DNA of 64,000 nt, taken from assembly GCA_026261815.1 (NCBI GenBank), contig JAMPIT010000848.1, positions 4,712,001 through 4,776,000 on the forward strand. Reading direction: 5' to 3'. The number at the start of each line of letters is the position of its first letter. The first letter of the stretch is position 1. Below are positions 48,581 through 61,300 of the stretch, piece by piece. The position numbers and the translations under genes were made by a program. This stretch comes from Monarcha castaneiventris obscurior (lineage: Eukaryota > Chordata > Aves > Passeriformes > Monarchidae). The notes below the pieces were generated by a model. It worked only from the letters and a program-made list of their open reading frames with translations. It did no database searches and was not told the origin of the DNA.

Positions 48581-50888
48581 CTCCCTGGGAGCAGCAAATG
48601 GAGCCACAGGAGGACAAGGTCTGGGGAAATTCTCTCTCCACACACAGCACAAGGTGGGAGATTTCCCTTGGCCCCACATTAAAATAGAGTGTTCTCCAAT
48701 GCAATCTGCCAAAAGTGCACCAGAGAAACAGCTGCAAATACACACACCCAGAGTTTTTTAAGAATAAACATCTCCTAAATGAAATTTGTTGTGCTGATAG
48801 GTAGTTAGGGGTTAGAAAATCTTACATTATACTCCTCTTCTCCTTGTTCTGTGAGAGTGGCAGCAGAGAACATCAGCACAAAAAGTCTTTGTTTTTTCTT
48901 GTGATTTCATGTATTTTTATTTGAAGAAGAGTTTTCCCCATTTAGATCTCAATTTCCTTTCCCCTCCTGCAATGGGGTCACCACGGCAGGGGTGAAGGCA
49001 GTGTGTGTCTGGTTGCACCCAACACACCCCAGCCCAGCAGAAATAAAAGAAAGCATTCACCACATCAGTGTAATTGTTAGTGCCGAAATGTACCGACCTA
49101 AATGGGATTTCACCTTGGGAGTTGGGGCTGAATTGAGCCCAAACAGAGGTGAAATTCCCCAGGCATATGGCAAGTCCTCTGCCTGGTGCAGTCGGAGCCC
49201 TGGAGCACTTCATCAGCCCTTGGGAGCCCCCCATTATCTCCACAGAGCGCTGGCATCAGGGGAGCAGAGCAGCTGTAAGTGTCTCTTCGTGGCAGTGGGG
49301 AGCTGCAGAGAGCTGAACTACTGCCTGGGTAATAAAAACCAGGAGTACAGCTCCTCTGAATTAGTTTAGACCACTGAGGTCTGTTTGTTTCAATTATCAC
49401 TGGTACAGTCAAGTCCCCTGAAAGATCCCATTAGCTCCCAACTTGTTCTTTTACACACAGGCACCTTTTCTAATACCTTTTGCTTTAATGAAGCTGCTTT
49501 TTTTTTATAGCTCACACTGGAGCAGATACCAAAAAGAGAGCGGGAGCACTTAAAAATAAATGGGTCAAATGTGTCCCTGGTGTAAAGCAATGGGGTGTAT
49601 TGATAGTTTGTTTAGATCTAAGCTGTTGAGCAAGTGAAATGGTGGGAAAAAAGGGAAAAGAACAAAGAACTGAGTCTAAATAAAGACCTGTCTTGTCGCC
49701 CTTTTCCTGGTTTCCCTTCTACAGGTCAGGACGCAGTGCTTCCACTTTGCAGTGAGGTTCTGTGGATAAGGAGTCACATCTATCATTTTCTACCAGGTAA
49801 TGCTATTTACCAAACCCCTTCCAGGGAAGTGGTTCAGTTCATGCCTGGTGCCTCCATTCGTGCCTACACTTATGTAGTTGGGAAAGAAAACAGTATCCAA
49901 AGAGGAGCAGAGTTTTCTGTTTCTTCTCCCTGGCTGCTGCTACTGTGTAAGGAAAGGTTCGAATTTGTTTAAAATGCCCAGGATTGCAGCCCAATTAAGG
50001 TTCAAAAAGCATCAAATAAAGGCAAGAAGGCAGAGTTCAGATGCTCTGGTCCCTCTGTGCCTGTGCCAGCTCTCCAGCACGCTGCTCTTTGCCCTGGGGA
50101 GGGAGGACTGAGCTTAGCCCAGAAGGCAGCAGAGAAGGGATGGTGCTGTGGGACTGTGGCTCAGAGGCTTTGACAGCAGCACGAGCATCCCAGCAATCTT
50201 GGCTGCTGCCAGCACAAGGAATAGAGGTTCTCACTGAAACTGGATGGGAATTCTTTTCTTTTAAGATACCAAACCTCATTATACACAATCTGCTTGCAGC
50301 CCACCGCCAGCTCTGCTCGGTGACTTTCTGCTGGGAAATGCTGTCGTATTTCAAGGCTGAATTTCTCCACACTCATTTTCCAGCCCTCTTGTTAGGCCCT
50401 GTTTTGCAGGGTCAAACAGCCCTTTACTCTCAAGACTCCTCTCCATGTAGATACTCTTAAAACTAATGATAAAAATTTCTCCATCTTTTAATAAGATGAT
50501 GAATAGAGTTCTCAGTGCTCCAGGTCATGCAACTCGTTTCCCACGCCCTGAATCATTTTCCTAGCCTTCCCCTGAGGTCTGTGTAAGACCTTCCAGTCAC
50601 TCCTGAGGAGTCAGTAGGAGTCAGAAGTGGGTGCAAGTCTCCAGCAGCCACCACGCAGTCCTCAGGTCAGAGATGAGGTTACTCCTCTAACTCCACTTGA
50701 CTCTTTCCATGTGCACAGGGCTGTCCTTGTGCTGCAGAGCTGAGAGCTCCCTTTGTGCCTGCTGCTCACCATGACCCTCAGGTCCATCCCAGAGCCAGCA
50801 CCTTCCCAGACAGAATCTCCCATTCTGTGGCTCCATCAGCATTTTCCTCCCCCGGTGCTGCAGCAGAGTCTGTTTAACTACAAATGTT
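48581..50888. other. Unique non-coding sequence
   Basis: About 2.3 kb without a recognised repeat or gene. A T run lies at about 49498-49507. Open frames up to 139 codons (50041-50460) are unrecognised. Confidence 0.6.
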
Positions 50889-51720
50889 GTGACTGTCCCA
50901 CTTCACTCAACACTGGTGAGGCCACACCAATCCTGGGTTTGGCTTTGGGTCCCTCACTGCAGGAAGGTCCAGAGCATGTCCAGAGGAGGGAATGGGGAAG
51001 GGTCTGGAGCATAAACTGGGTGAGGAGCAGGTAGGGGAGCTGCAGGGGGCTCAGTCTGGAGAAAAGGAGCCTCAGGGGGGACCATACAAAGCCCTGACAG
51101 TGATGCCACGATGAATTTTGTCTTTTCTTTTACACCCCTGTTATACCTTTTTTCCAACTTCTGTATTCTTGGTGCTTTTTTGCCTACATTCTTGGACTTG
51201 TTTGCTAAGCTAAGAGACTAAACATTTTAGAGGCTTCGTAGTTCGGGTGCCAGGGTGCCCAGAGCCCAAGGTCCTCTCCAGAACACATTCTGTAAACTAA
51301 GCTAGAACCATCCAGGGGAAGGTTCCTTGGGAGGGGGGGCTCATTTGAGCCTCTCATTGGGGAATATTTGATAGATATGCTAATTAGTAAGACCTAGAAT
51401 GTAAGACCAGATCTAGAAGAGGGGGACTTTGCAGTGGGGATGGGGGGGTGCACAGAGGTGTGTTCGACCTGTTCGTGGTGCACCTAAGGATCCTTACAAT
51501 AAATACCAAGGTAAAACCCTTTTTCCCCTTCTAACCGTGTTCGCCTCTTGATTTTTAAGACCAGGAAAGGCATCAACAGGAGGGGGCAGCCAGGTGGGTG
51601 TCAGCCCCTTCTCACAAGTAACAAGCTACAGAACCAGAAGGAATGGCCTCGAGTTGCACCAAGAGTTTAGACTAGATATTAGGGAAAATTTCTTCATGGA
51701 AAGGCTTGTCAAGCACTAGG
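50889..51720 (+). mobile_element. Older CR1 LINE split by a solo LTR
   Basis: Two parts of one CR1 lie at 50889-51100 and 51576-51720. The left part has ACTCAACACTGGTGAGGCCA, CCTCACTGCAGGAAGG, GAGCATGTCCAGAGGAGGG and GTCTGGAGAAAAGGAGCCTC. The right part resumes with GCAGCCAGGTGGGTGTCAGC, GGAATGGCCTCGAGTTGC and TTTAGACTAGATATTAGG, ending near GTCAAGCACTAGG. Removing the LTR and one copy of the 4-bp duplication gives a continuous CR1. The subfamily differs from the GGCACAGGGTGCCCAG-type copies elsewhere. The usual last ~200 bases, including the tail, are missing. Confidence 0.85.
51101..51575 (+). mobile_element. Solo LTR of an endogenous retrovirus, family B copy 2, inside a CR1
   Basis: A 475-bp element with TGATGCC / GGCATCA ends and AATAAA at 51498-51503. 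It is flanked by ACAG on both sides (51097-51100 and 51576-51579), a perfect 4-bp target duplication. It shares the family B layout with 12008-12468 but has extra G-rich sequence around 51418-51452. No internal viral genes remain. It sits on the same strand as the CR1 it interrupts. Confidence 0.92.
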
Positions 51721-53861
51721 AAAGTGAGAGAGCTTATGGCTAATATTGATCTGTCCTTTTTAACTCAAAGGTGAGGAGCCCTCAGTGCCCCGAGGGCTGG
51801 AGGAAGGGGAGAGTGCACCACAAACCAATGCAAACACACACAGAGCAAGGCTGAAGGGAATTTTAGCAAACCTTTCCCTTTTCCTGAGGTTTTTTTTTAA
51901 AGAGAAATGAAGAATAATCTTGTCCTTCAGAGGACATCTTCAGAGGAGATCTATTCCACTGGATGGACTATTTTTTACAATAGCTGATGCCCCTGCCAGC
52001 CCAGAGGAAAGCAAACTGAGTGATTAGAAGAGTCTAAAACTATTGCTGGAAGTGAAAAAGGACGTGGAGCAAGGACAGTTATTTTTAAGCTGTGCAGCAG
52101 CATTGCCTACTGATTTAACAGCACAAAAGTTACTATTTCTTGTTGATCACATTTTTTTTTTAATCTCTTTTCAAACCTACAGCCAAACTTGCAGTCCGTG
52201 CCCTATGAATTACTACAGTGGCTACCAAAGAGAAAGAAGGGACCAGTTTAAGACAAAATTCATTTGTTGGCACTTGAGTTCCTGGGAATTGCACCTGAGT
52301 GCAAATTCTAGTTGCAGATAGTGATGAATGAAAGGAAGCCCCAGATGAGGGCAGGAAAGTGCAGATTATTTTGGCTTTACAAGGTGTCTGGAGAAGGGGT
52401 GAGTGTGTATGTGAGCACCAGCTCATGGCAGTGCATTCCACGGATGGCAGAGCCAGGACTTTATCGCCCCAGATCCTCCAGCCAAGCGCAGTGGCCAGGA
52501 AAGAACCTGAAAACAGCTCTCAGGAGATGATAAAAGTTTAAAAGGAGGGGGAGGCAAGGGAAGATATATCCATTGGTGCTAAATGGAATAAAGAATTATA
52601 CACAAAGAGCGCAGGCCTGCAGCAGCTGCAGTCAAGAAAACAAATCAACCATTTATTACTTCTCCTTCAGTGTTTTTAAATATTTATGGAATGCCATCCA
52701 TAACCAAGTTAATTGTGAATGGCTGATGGTGTATTTGCAGAGCCTTCTTTCACCTGTGAGCAGCAGAACTGCCATGAAAGGGACTGTTCATCAAGGACAA
52801 TAATTACACAGCCCCTTAACAACTCTCTATGTGCCTTATGGCATAACCCAGTGCAGCTGCTCCCACAGGGCTTTGCATGGCATTGCTGGTGCCTGGGGTC
52901 AAGGAACACCAAGGGAATGGAGAGAACACAGTTCTGTGTCTGTGCATGCAGGGTGAGCTTCCTCCTGGGGAAAGAAACCAGCCCCATTGTGCCAGGCAGA
53001 GACTGTGAACACCCACAGCTAAGCAAATTAAAAAAGCTCTGTGGTCCCTGCCATTTACAAGGTAGGGATTAATCCAGGGTGACCTCATTACAGCTGGTAG
53101 CCCCTTGCTTAACTCAGTATTTAAATAAAAATAAACAAAGAATGAAACCCAACCTGCATACTGGTGCAGTGACCTGGTGTCAGAAATGAAGGATTTGTCT
53201 CCAGACTGATTTAATCATATCAGAAAGATGGATGCCAGGATTCATTACTGTGACAAAATATTTATTGTTTAATCACATTATCTGCCAGCTCTTGGGGAGG
53301 CTGAGACAGGCTCATGTGACAGGGACCCGCCGTGGGGATCTCAGGAGCTGCCTCCTGGCTGCTGCTGCTCCGCACACGCGGCTTTGGGATGTTCCTGCTA
53401 CCCCCAGGTGAGGCTCAGCACCTGAAAGTGGCACCACACTCCTCCCTTTACTGCTAATCTGGCTGCTGGGTTTTGCCTGTTCCCTTCCTTTCATCCTGTG
53501 GACACGGTGTTTTCACCCAGGTGCACAGAAGCAGGGCATCAGCAAACAGGAACAACGTTGAAAGAGGGTTTCTGATTCCTTTCTACATTTTTATGTGAAA
53601 TCCTGTTGCTTCTTGGAGACGAAATCCAAAGCACTTTTTATTTTTGCCAATTCACAACTTTTCCAGGCTAACCCCCATCAAGGTTTGCCAGACTTCCTTC
53701 AGTCAAAATAAGCATTAAAAAAAATCTGCTTCAGGTATTTCTGAAGCATTTTCCATTTTGGTGACATTGAACAGATTTTCGTGTTCTACTCAGCTCAGAT
53801 GAGAAATGCAGTGAGCAGAGCAAGCTCCTGCCTTGGTCAGCTGGTTTCACTGTGGGTAACC
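51721..53861. other. Unique non-coding sequence
   Basis: About 2.1 kb with no recognised element. T runs lie at 51893-51900 and 52151-52161. The longest frame is 117 codons (52719-53072), unrecognised. Confidence 0.6.
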
Positions 53862-54520
53862 CAGAATCACAGAAGTGTTGGGGTGGGAAGGGACCTTAAA
53901 GATCATTTCATTCCAATCCCCTGCCATGGGCAGGGACACCTTCCACTACCCCAGGCTGCTCCAAGCCCCATCCAACCTGGCCTTGGAGACTTCCAGGGAT
54001 CCAGGTGATGCCTTAGGTTTTAACTTTTATATTTTTTCAAATCCTGTACTGCTTAGAGTGTAACTCTGAAGTTCCTTGTAGCCTGGAATTTCTGCTCTCT
54101 CGTGCTGGGCAGACACAACAAAGCCTCTCCAGGCTTTGCCTTCAAGGACAGCCAGGCTCTTCTAGGCCCAAAATGTGTAAACCAAAGCCTCTAAGGGGGG
54201 AGCAAGCTGAGGGGAATTACATCATTAAACTGGGGCTTTAATTGGAGAATTAACCGTGGTATGCAAATGAACCAAACCTATAAAGGTGTGAAGAACTCGT
54301 GACCTGGGGTCCATCTTGGGGTCCATTTTTGGAAGCAGCCTCTGGCTCCCCAGGGTGTGCCTTGAAGGCTTTCAAATAAACACCGACCTTTATTCCCTTA
54401 CTCTTGTCTAGTCTCTGTTTCTAGGTGGCTGGAGAAGGCATCACAGGAGCAGCCACAGCTTCTCTGGGCACCCTGTGCCAGGGCCTCACCCCCTCACAGA
54501 GCAGGATTTCTTCCTGAGAA
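53862..54520 (-). mobile_element. CR1 LINE split by a solo LTR
   Basis: Two parts of one minus-strand CR1 lie at 53862-54005 and 54444 to about 54520. The plus strand of the left part runs CAGAATCACAGAAGTGTTGG, CCCCTGCCATGGGCAGGG, CACCTTCCACTACCCCAGG and TTCCAGGGATCCAGG. The right part continues GAGCAGCCACAGCTTCTCTG, GGCACCCTGTGCCAGGGC and GATTTCTTCCTGAGAATC. Together they form the same arrangement as the intact copy at 38083-38370. Confidence 0.93.
54006..54443 (+). mobile_element. Solo LTR of an endogenous retrovirus, family A copy 2, inside a CR1
   Basis: A 438-bp element with TGATGCC / GGCATCA ends, flanked by CAGG on both sides (54002-54005 and 54444-54447), a 4-bp target duplication. 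A TATA-like CCTATAAAGG lies near 54277 and an AATAAA signal near 54376. By eye it differs from 17745-18184 by about 20 changes including single-base gaps, roughly 95% identity. It is opposite in orientation to the CR1 that it interrupts. No internal viral sequence remains. Confidence 0.95.
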
Positions 54521-57500
54521 TCCTCCAGAGAAGAGGTAAAACGTTGAGTCCTGCTCCCAGCTGGCAGGAGAGCTGTGTTCCAGCAGGAATTCCTGCAGCC
54601 AGGGTGCAGAACAGGGATAACTCTCCTACAAACCTTGCTCAACAGAATTGTAAATACACAAACCTGTTCTCACAGCCCCAAGCTTGGAGCTCCTGTTGTT
54701 ACCACACATCTTTCACAAAGACATTTAGCCTCGAGCTAAGGGCTTCAAATGATGGAGAACCCACCTTGCCGCTGGGTAATTTATTTCAGTGGTTAATTAC
54801 TCCCTGCTACAAACGGGCACCATATTTCTAGTCTGCATTTCTGCAGCAACTGCTCTAATGCAAGTTTTAAAATGAGCTCAAGTGCATGCTGGAACAGGAC
54901 TTAGGGAGTCAATTAATGCTGTTGGGATAGCCAGACAGTGGAGACATATTCAGCAAAGCTGACATTTATGTATCACTATCAATGCACAAAGATGAAACAC
55001 TGAATTCACTTGCAAAGCAACAGGCGTGTGGAATTTTAGACATCTTAGTAGAATTTCAATAAAGCCATAAAGAATGGTCTGCTTAATTTCCACCAAACCC
55101 TCTCTCTATGATGTAAGGGTAGAACAGTTTTATTTCTCATAATTTAGGGGGAAATATTCGCTCTCTATCCCTTGCAAGCCTAAGCTGAAAAATATTTATC
55201 TTACTATTTTAATTTTTTGTCTTCATGATTTATAAATGCTGCTGTCTTTCCCTAGAGATGGGCATGAGGCTCAGATTCCTGACATTGATTGATTCAAGGG
55301 GGAAAAGTATGTAACATTTGATCTGACAAGGCGAGCACATGCAATCCTTGGACAGATGTACCAGAAGTCATATTTGTATTTTGAATAGAGTCCTGGTCAG
55401 ATGTTATCCGAGTTCAGATTCTGCAGGAAATTGTTGTGAATATGTAAAGAGAAATAACCTGGTGGGAGAAAAACTCTTCCCGAGTCCTGCACAAACTGAA
55501 TAGCTCTGGACAACTCATTTATGACAGTTCTTCTTGGGATTCACACCTGGCCTAAAGTGAACAGACAGAATTTTCCATGGATTCCAAATCAGCCAGACCA
55601 ACAGATCTGGGACACTTCCTGAAAAATGCCAAGATGTGCAAACTTTTCTGCTATCAGTGCAAAGACAAATCTCTTCTTCCTCCCCCCACCAACACACAGC
55701 CACCAGAAAAAGCAAGATTTAAAGGGATTTCACACTTCCAGAAAAAATAACCCACAAATCACTCCTGTGAGCTGCCAAACTGAGTTGACCACTAAGGAAG
55801 GCCAAGAACTGCTTTTTTTTTTCCTATCCCATGAAGAATGATGGGAGATACCAGCATTAAAATCAATATAAAGCTTCTAACTCACATCAAGGTGGAAAAC
55901 TCAAGATTTTTGCCTTTCATGGTTTGGGTCTTTTCAAATATTTCTGTTCCATTTAATTTGAATCAGCTCACTTCACTCTGTTCGTGTGGTTTGTTTTGCC
56001 TTTTTAACCATATTATTATTAAGGACAAATTAATAAAACCAAGTTATTTTATGCTGGAAAAAAGGAATAACCAAAGCTTAGAAATTTACACTTGGATTAT
56101 TAAAAAAAAAAAACAAACCAATTTTTCCTGTGAATAACTTTATTCACTTTTCACAAACTGAGACATTCCAAATGAAATGGAATTTTGTTCAAAAAATTCC
56201 CAACCAGCCCCAGCAAATGAATCTTTTGTGTTTGTAAATCCTTCTTGCCTCCCTCTGAAAGTACCTGTAGTGCTTCAGTGAGGACCTCCTATCTCACCCA
56301 ATAAATTCAATATACCTCTCTCCAGATGTGGGAAAACTGCAGCATACCACCATGTATCCAAGTAAAAATTACTTCAGCAAGCATTTCTCCTCTATTTTAC
56401 TGAGAGCCACCTGGCAAGCCTCCCAAGGAGTTGACCCTGAAGCAAAACAGATGCACAGAGCCTTGCAACACCTACATCATCATTTCATATGTTTTGCTTT
56501 TTAGAAGAAGTGTAGGTGTCTAATGGAGCTTGGGAAAGCCACATTTTCCTTCAACTACACACTCAAAGTAAATCAAGAGTGTCGAGTAAAGAGAAACTAA
56601 TTCTATTTTTCTTGCTTCCAGTAGGAAGGAGAATTGTCTCTCCTCCCCTTCTCGCCCCAAGCAACAGTCTTGGCAGCAAAGAATATTTTTTCATAAAGCA
56701 TAATGCAGAAGCAGCTCTCATTCACTCCAGAAAATCCTGTTTAATCCTTGGATTTGTATCGTTTGCTGACTAGACTGAGAAATTTGGCTGCCTCTAATCC
56801 TTTGGCTTCTGAAGAAAAATGGCTTATTTAAATATTTAGCTGCACTTTGTCAATAGCAGCAGGACGGGGGTGATGGATGGCAGCAATTATGCGGGGTGCA
56901 TCTCCATTAACATGCCACTTTTCCCAGGTATGGAGTCTGCCTCTTGTATGGTTTGTTTAATGATCAGGGCTGAGGAGGAATTTTAATGACCCCTCAGCAG
57001 CCTGTGCTCACTTGAGGTTGGATATTATTCAGTGGTGTGGGAGTAGCTGGCGAGCTGGGATGATCAGAGGAGTGGATTAGACACATCCTCTGCAAACAAG
57101 TTGACTCAGGCTTCGTGACACCCTGAGCTGCAGCAGGTGAAACGCACCAGGAGATAACCACAGGTCCAGCCAGGAGAGCTGAAGCAGCTCCCAGTGCTCT
57201 GCAATGCAATTTTTCGTCCCTCACGTGATGAGAGCATTCTGCACTGCTCACCGAATTTCTGTCAGCTGTGTATCTCTCTCATAAGCCATTTTTTATAGAT
57301 CTGTAGGGAGACAGAAAGAGTAAAGACAGACATCCCTCACTCCCCTGGACGAGGAGATGCCTTCAGCGCCAGGGCTGGGCTCAGCAGGGATGTGCTGGTG
57401 CCACTGACATCGGGCAGGGTTTGCTGGGTTCCCAGAAGGACTGCAGGGTGTAGCCATACACACCCCGCTCTCCTGGCTTTCCAGAGGGTGGTGGGAGAGC

Positions 57501-58904
57501 CCTCAGGCTCCAGAGTGGAGCTGCACACGCGGCCTGTGGCTCCATGGCACACACTGGATTGGGCACTGAGGACAAGTGCAAACACTCTTGGCTCCTCTAG
57601 GTGCCAGAAGAAGTGAGTCAGGAATCAATCTGAGGCCATTCCACTGCTTCTCGTTCTTGGCATGATCATCTGTAGTGGTGGATCCAGCTGTACCTCACAA
57701 AGAGCCTTAAATCAATGACAACAGGAGCCAGACCTACCACAGAAACCTGGGTTGGACCTCCAGTCCTTTTCCCCTCTTTTCTCCTTCCGTCTGGCCCAGG
57801 GGTCCTGTGCCTGCTGTTATTCTCTATGTACTATTCATATGGTTTGTATATGTAGAGTGAATTTATCAGACTGCTATTTTAATGCTCTTTTTTTGTTTTT
57901 TCCTAAGTACCTGTGCACGTACAGGACTCACATGAAACGTTTCCTTCTTGGTCAGAGCAGCACATAAAGAAATGTTCTGGATGGACTATTGCCTGTTAAT
58001 ATTGCTGTAAGAGACACGAGGTAAAATGTGACAATCTAGTAAATACCAGATACTTTGTGTTTCATGTGAATGTGGTGTAAATCTCGGGAAGCCAACAGGG
58101 TGCCCAGAAGACAGATAGAAGCAACAAAGATCTTTGAATTTAATTTCATTCTCAGGTAACAGACACCCTTTTAAAAATATAACATGCACTATAAACTGTA
58201 TTGTTAAACTGGAGAATTGAGGGCAGTCCTGACCACTAACAGGGCAGGAACAAAGGATATCCACAGTAGTGCTGTTCTGTCCATCTTTGGAGTCACAAGA
58301 GGCAGCTCAGTGTTCCTGATATATTTTGGAAGGAGAAAAAAAAATCCCTTTGAAATCTGCCTGCTCACAAATACAGGCTGGACCAGCATAATTTTCCTAT
58401 CTGTTTCTCCTGCTACAAGGTATTATTTGCATTGGGAAGATCCCTGTACAGAAGATGTGATGGGCAGGTTTAATCAGTCAGTTCACAGACCTGACCTCCA
58501 TCCTCCACCTCAGCTTTCACTGCAAAGAAATATGCAGAGGCCACCTTAAAAAATAATTAAAGGCAGACCACACAAGGGATCCAAACAGCTCTGCCATCTA
58601 TTAATGGAAATGATGGATGCTCTGTATTAACCTTGCTGTGGTTGCAGCCCTACATACAGAGGAAGAAGCAGCCGTGTGAGTGATTCAGTGAGGTTACCTC
58701 CTGCAAATTGTATTAATAATTCATTTGTCTGTGTGAGCAAATCCCTCCTTCCCAGGCCAAAGGGTTGGACTAATTTAATGGTGCAAGGTTCAGATATCCA
58801 TATGCTCCTACAGGCAAAGATGAAGCAGAAAACCTGGAGGCTGGCAGCCACCCTTTCCTGGGCTTTGTGCAGCAGCCAGGGGCTGCCCAACCTTCTTGTG
58901 GGAT
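54521..58904. other. 4.4 kb of unique sequence
   Basis: No recognised gene or transposon. T run near 55811-55821 and A run near 56101-56113. A CpG-modest patch at 57340-57550 opens frames on both strands without domain content. Confidence 0.55.
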
Positions 58905-59174
58905 GTAGTGCCAGGACAAAGGGGAATGGCTTCAAACTGCCCGAGGGCAGGCTTAGGTGGGATCTTGGGAAGGAATTCCTCCCTGTGAGGGTGGGGAGGC
59001 CCTGGCACAGGGTGCCCAGAGAAGCTGAGGCTGCCACATCCCTGGAAATGTCCCAGGCCAGGTTGGACAGGGCCTGGAGCAACCTGGGAGAGTGGAAGAT
59101 GTCCCTGCCCATGGCAGGAACTGGATGATCTTCAAGGTGTCTCCCCACCCAACCCACTCTGTGGTTCTGTGATG
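58905..59174 (+). mobile_element. CR1 LINE, 3' fragment (~270 bp)
   Basis: Sense-strand copy with GCCAGGACAAAGGGGAATGG, CCCTGGCACAGGGTGCCCAG, GGCCAGGTTGGACAGGGC and a tail CTGTGGTTCTGTGATGG. It is slightly more diverged in the TTTAGATTGG block, here CTTAGGTGGGATCTTGGG. Confidence 0.94.
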
Positions 59175-59510
59175 GCAGAAAGCAGGGCTGGGGATCTGCA
59201 GTCTGGCCTTATCAAGTGCAGTACGAACCCATACACATCCCTGGGAAAGACCTGTCAGTCCCATGGCTATGGGCATTTTCTAAAGGAAGTGGCACTACAG
59301 GTACAGTTCTACAATTCAGCAGAGATCTCATCTGCTGCAAACCTACCAAAAGTGTGTCCAAAATTATTTACAAGAAAATCAAAGTATCATCTGTGTTGTT
59401 AAAAAACGACTTTATGTTTGCTCATACCCCACATCTTAACTGACAGCACTGACTTCTTCATGTCACAGGGGTGAGATGGGGAAAGCAGAGGGGACAGAAG
59501 ATGGGAAAAC
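59175..59510. other. Unique spacer between oppositely oriented CR1 copies
   Basis: Nothing recognised in these ~336 bases. Confidence 0.55.
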
Positions 59511-59735
59511 AATCATGGAATATCCTGAGTTGGAAATGACCCACAAGGATCATCCAGCCCAGCTCCCAGCCCTGCAGAGACACCCCAACAACCCCAGCCT
59601 GGGCATCCCTGGCAGCGCTGCCCAAACGCTCCTGGAGCTCTGGCAGCCTCGGGGCCGTGCCCATTCCCTGGGGAGCCTGGGCAGTGCCCAGCACCCTCTG
59701 GGGAAGAGCCTTTCCTGATATCCAACCTAAAAACC
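59511..59735 (-). mobile_element. CR1 LINE of a second subfamily, 3' fragment
   Basis: The plus strand begins AATCATGGAATATCCTGAG, then GACCCACAAGGATCATCC, AGACACCCCAACAACCCC and CTGGGGAGCCTGGGCAGTGC, ending near TTTCCTGATATCCAACC. The TATCCTGAGTTGG tail block marks a CR1 subfamily different from the TTTGGGTTGG type. It is a near twin of the copy at 61065. Confidence 0.92.
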
Positions 59736-61064
59736 AACAACCTTTGAGAAATGCCCCAAATAAGGAGGGGAGGAAGAGGAATGGATTTTAAGGCTGCCAT
59801 ACTTTTGTGAGCATTTGTACTCCTTTGTTGAACGCCACCAACCTTTCATCATGGCAACCGGTGAAGTGTTAAATTTCCTTGCCTTTTGCCTACCTACACA
59901 GTCTAATTTGGAATTACCTGCTAACAGTCATTTAACCCACTGCAGAGATTTCGTGCCGTTTTCACTTCTGGAGCAGTCATTTGACAACATGACAAGTGGA
60001 AGCAGCGCGCTGAGAAATCCACCTGTCCACGGTAAATGTGGGTGGCAGAAGCAGGAAACCTGGAAAGATCCAAAGGAAGATGGTAATTGCCCAAGAGCAG
60101 GGATAATTGAAGCAGATGAGCCTCACATGAACCCGTGCAATTACATTTTCTTGCCATCCACAGTGCGGCTGCCCCGCTCCCTGAGAGAGACTCGGGGCAT
60201 GTGGTGACTTTAAAGCCCAGATCTGGGGGTTTAACTCTGAAGAGAAAAACCCTGTGGCTTTAACTGGGTAGGGTTTAACATGACGGGAAACCATAAATGT
60301 TATGGCTTCTCAGCAGTACTGCAACCATCACTGTGAACACATGGCTGTGATGCCAGCTGTGAGTGCCTGTGCTGGATGTAATTGCTTTTTTTCCTCCTGG
60401 TGTTCTTCATCAACCACCCAACCAACATATGAAGCAGAGGAACTCGCCATATGAGAGAGGAAATCTTGCACAAGGTTTGCTCCAGTTTCTCTCAGTGTTG
60501 ATCTGATACAAAGAGAAACAGCAACAACAGATTACAGGATGTAAAGCAAGGAAGGATTGTTTGCCTAAAATCTTGGTTGAATCCAAAGTCACAGGGAAAA
60601 AACTGTGAGAGCCATTTGCCATTTTTCCTAAGGAGCCCTGGGTCTGAGCTCCCTGAGAAGTCCTACCTCAAGTTTGGAAATACAGAACCACTGTCTGGAT
60701 GTGACTCCAAAGGAGTGGTGACAGCGGGGTTCACAGCTGCTGGCTGCCCATGCCTGCTGTAACCTCTTCCATCTCTGATCCTTCAGCTCCTGCTGCAGCT
60801 CCTTGGGCTGCTCTGTAGCTTCCCAGTGACCCCCCAGATCTGCTGCCTTCCACTTTCACCCTCCCTGCTTTGTACATTCTTGTCCATGGTACATCTTTGC
60901 CGTCTTCCCTCTCCCCAATCTTCTCCAGGATTCAGCTCCAGCGCTGCTCACAAAGCTGTGACATTACCAGCCCAGAGTTCAGACTGCCTACGCAGCACAG
61001 GTAAGAACCAAACCCAGTAAAATCCATCCCCCTTCCACAGCACACAAAGCAGGCAGTGGCAGAC
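59736..61064. other. Unique sequence between twin CR1 copies
   Basis: About 1.3 kb. A 130-codon frame at 59815-60207 (plus) and its well-ordered AT/GC balance drew attention, but the translation shows no domain I recognise. The stretch 59810-60190 could be a conserved non-coding element. Confidence 0.5.
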
Positions 61065-61300
61065 CACAGAATCATGGAATGTCCTGAGCTGGAAGGGACC
61101 CACAGGATCATGGAGTCCAGCTCCTGCTCCTGCACAGACACCCCAACAACCCCACCCTGGGCATCCCTGGCAGCGCTGCCCAAACGCTCCTGGAGCTCTG
61201 GCAGCCTCGGGGCCGTGCCCATTCCCTGGGGAGCCTGGGCAGTGCCCAGCACCCTCTGGGGAAGAACCTTTCCCTGATATCCATCCTAAATCTGCCCAGC
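61065..61300 (-). mobile_element. CR1 LINE of the second subfamily, 3' fragment
   Basis: The plus strand begins CACAGAATCATGGAATGTCC and has GACCCACAGGATCATGGAG, CCCCACCCTGGGCATCCC and the CTGGGGAGCCTGGGCAGTGC block, running to about CTGATATCCATCCTAAATC. From about 61148 it is almost base-for-base the same as 59588-59700 for over 110 bases. It extends somewhat further toward the 5' end of the element than its twin. Confidence 0.92.

Noticed and set aside
50640..50888. Upstream extension of the CR1 at 50889
   Set aside because: No block here could be matched to CR1 with confidence, so the element was started at 50889.
59815..60207. 130-codon plus-strand open frame
   Set aside because: Looked well ordered, but no domain and chance length. 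Kept only as possible conserved non-coding sequence.
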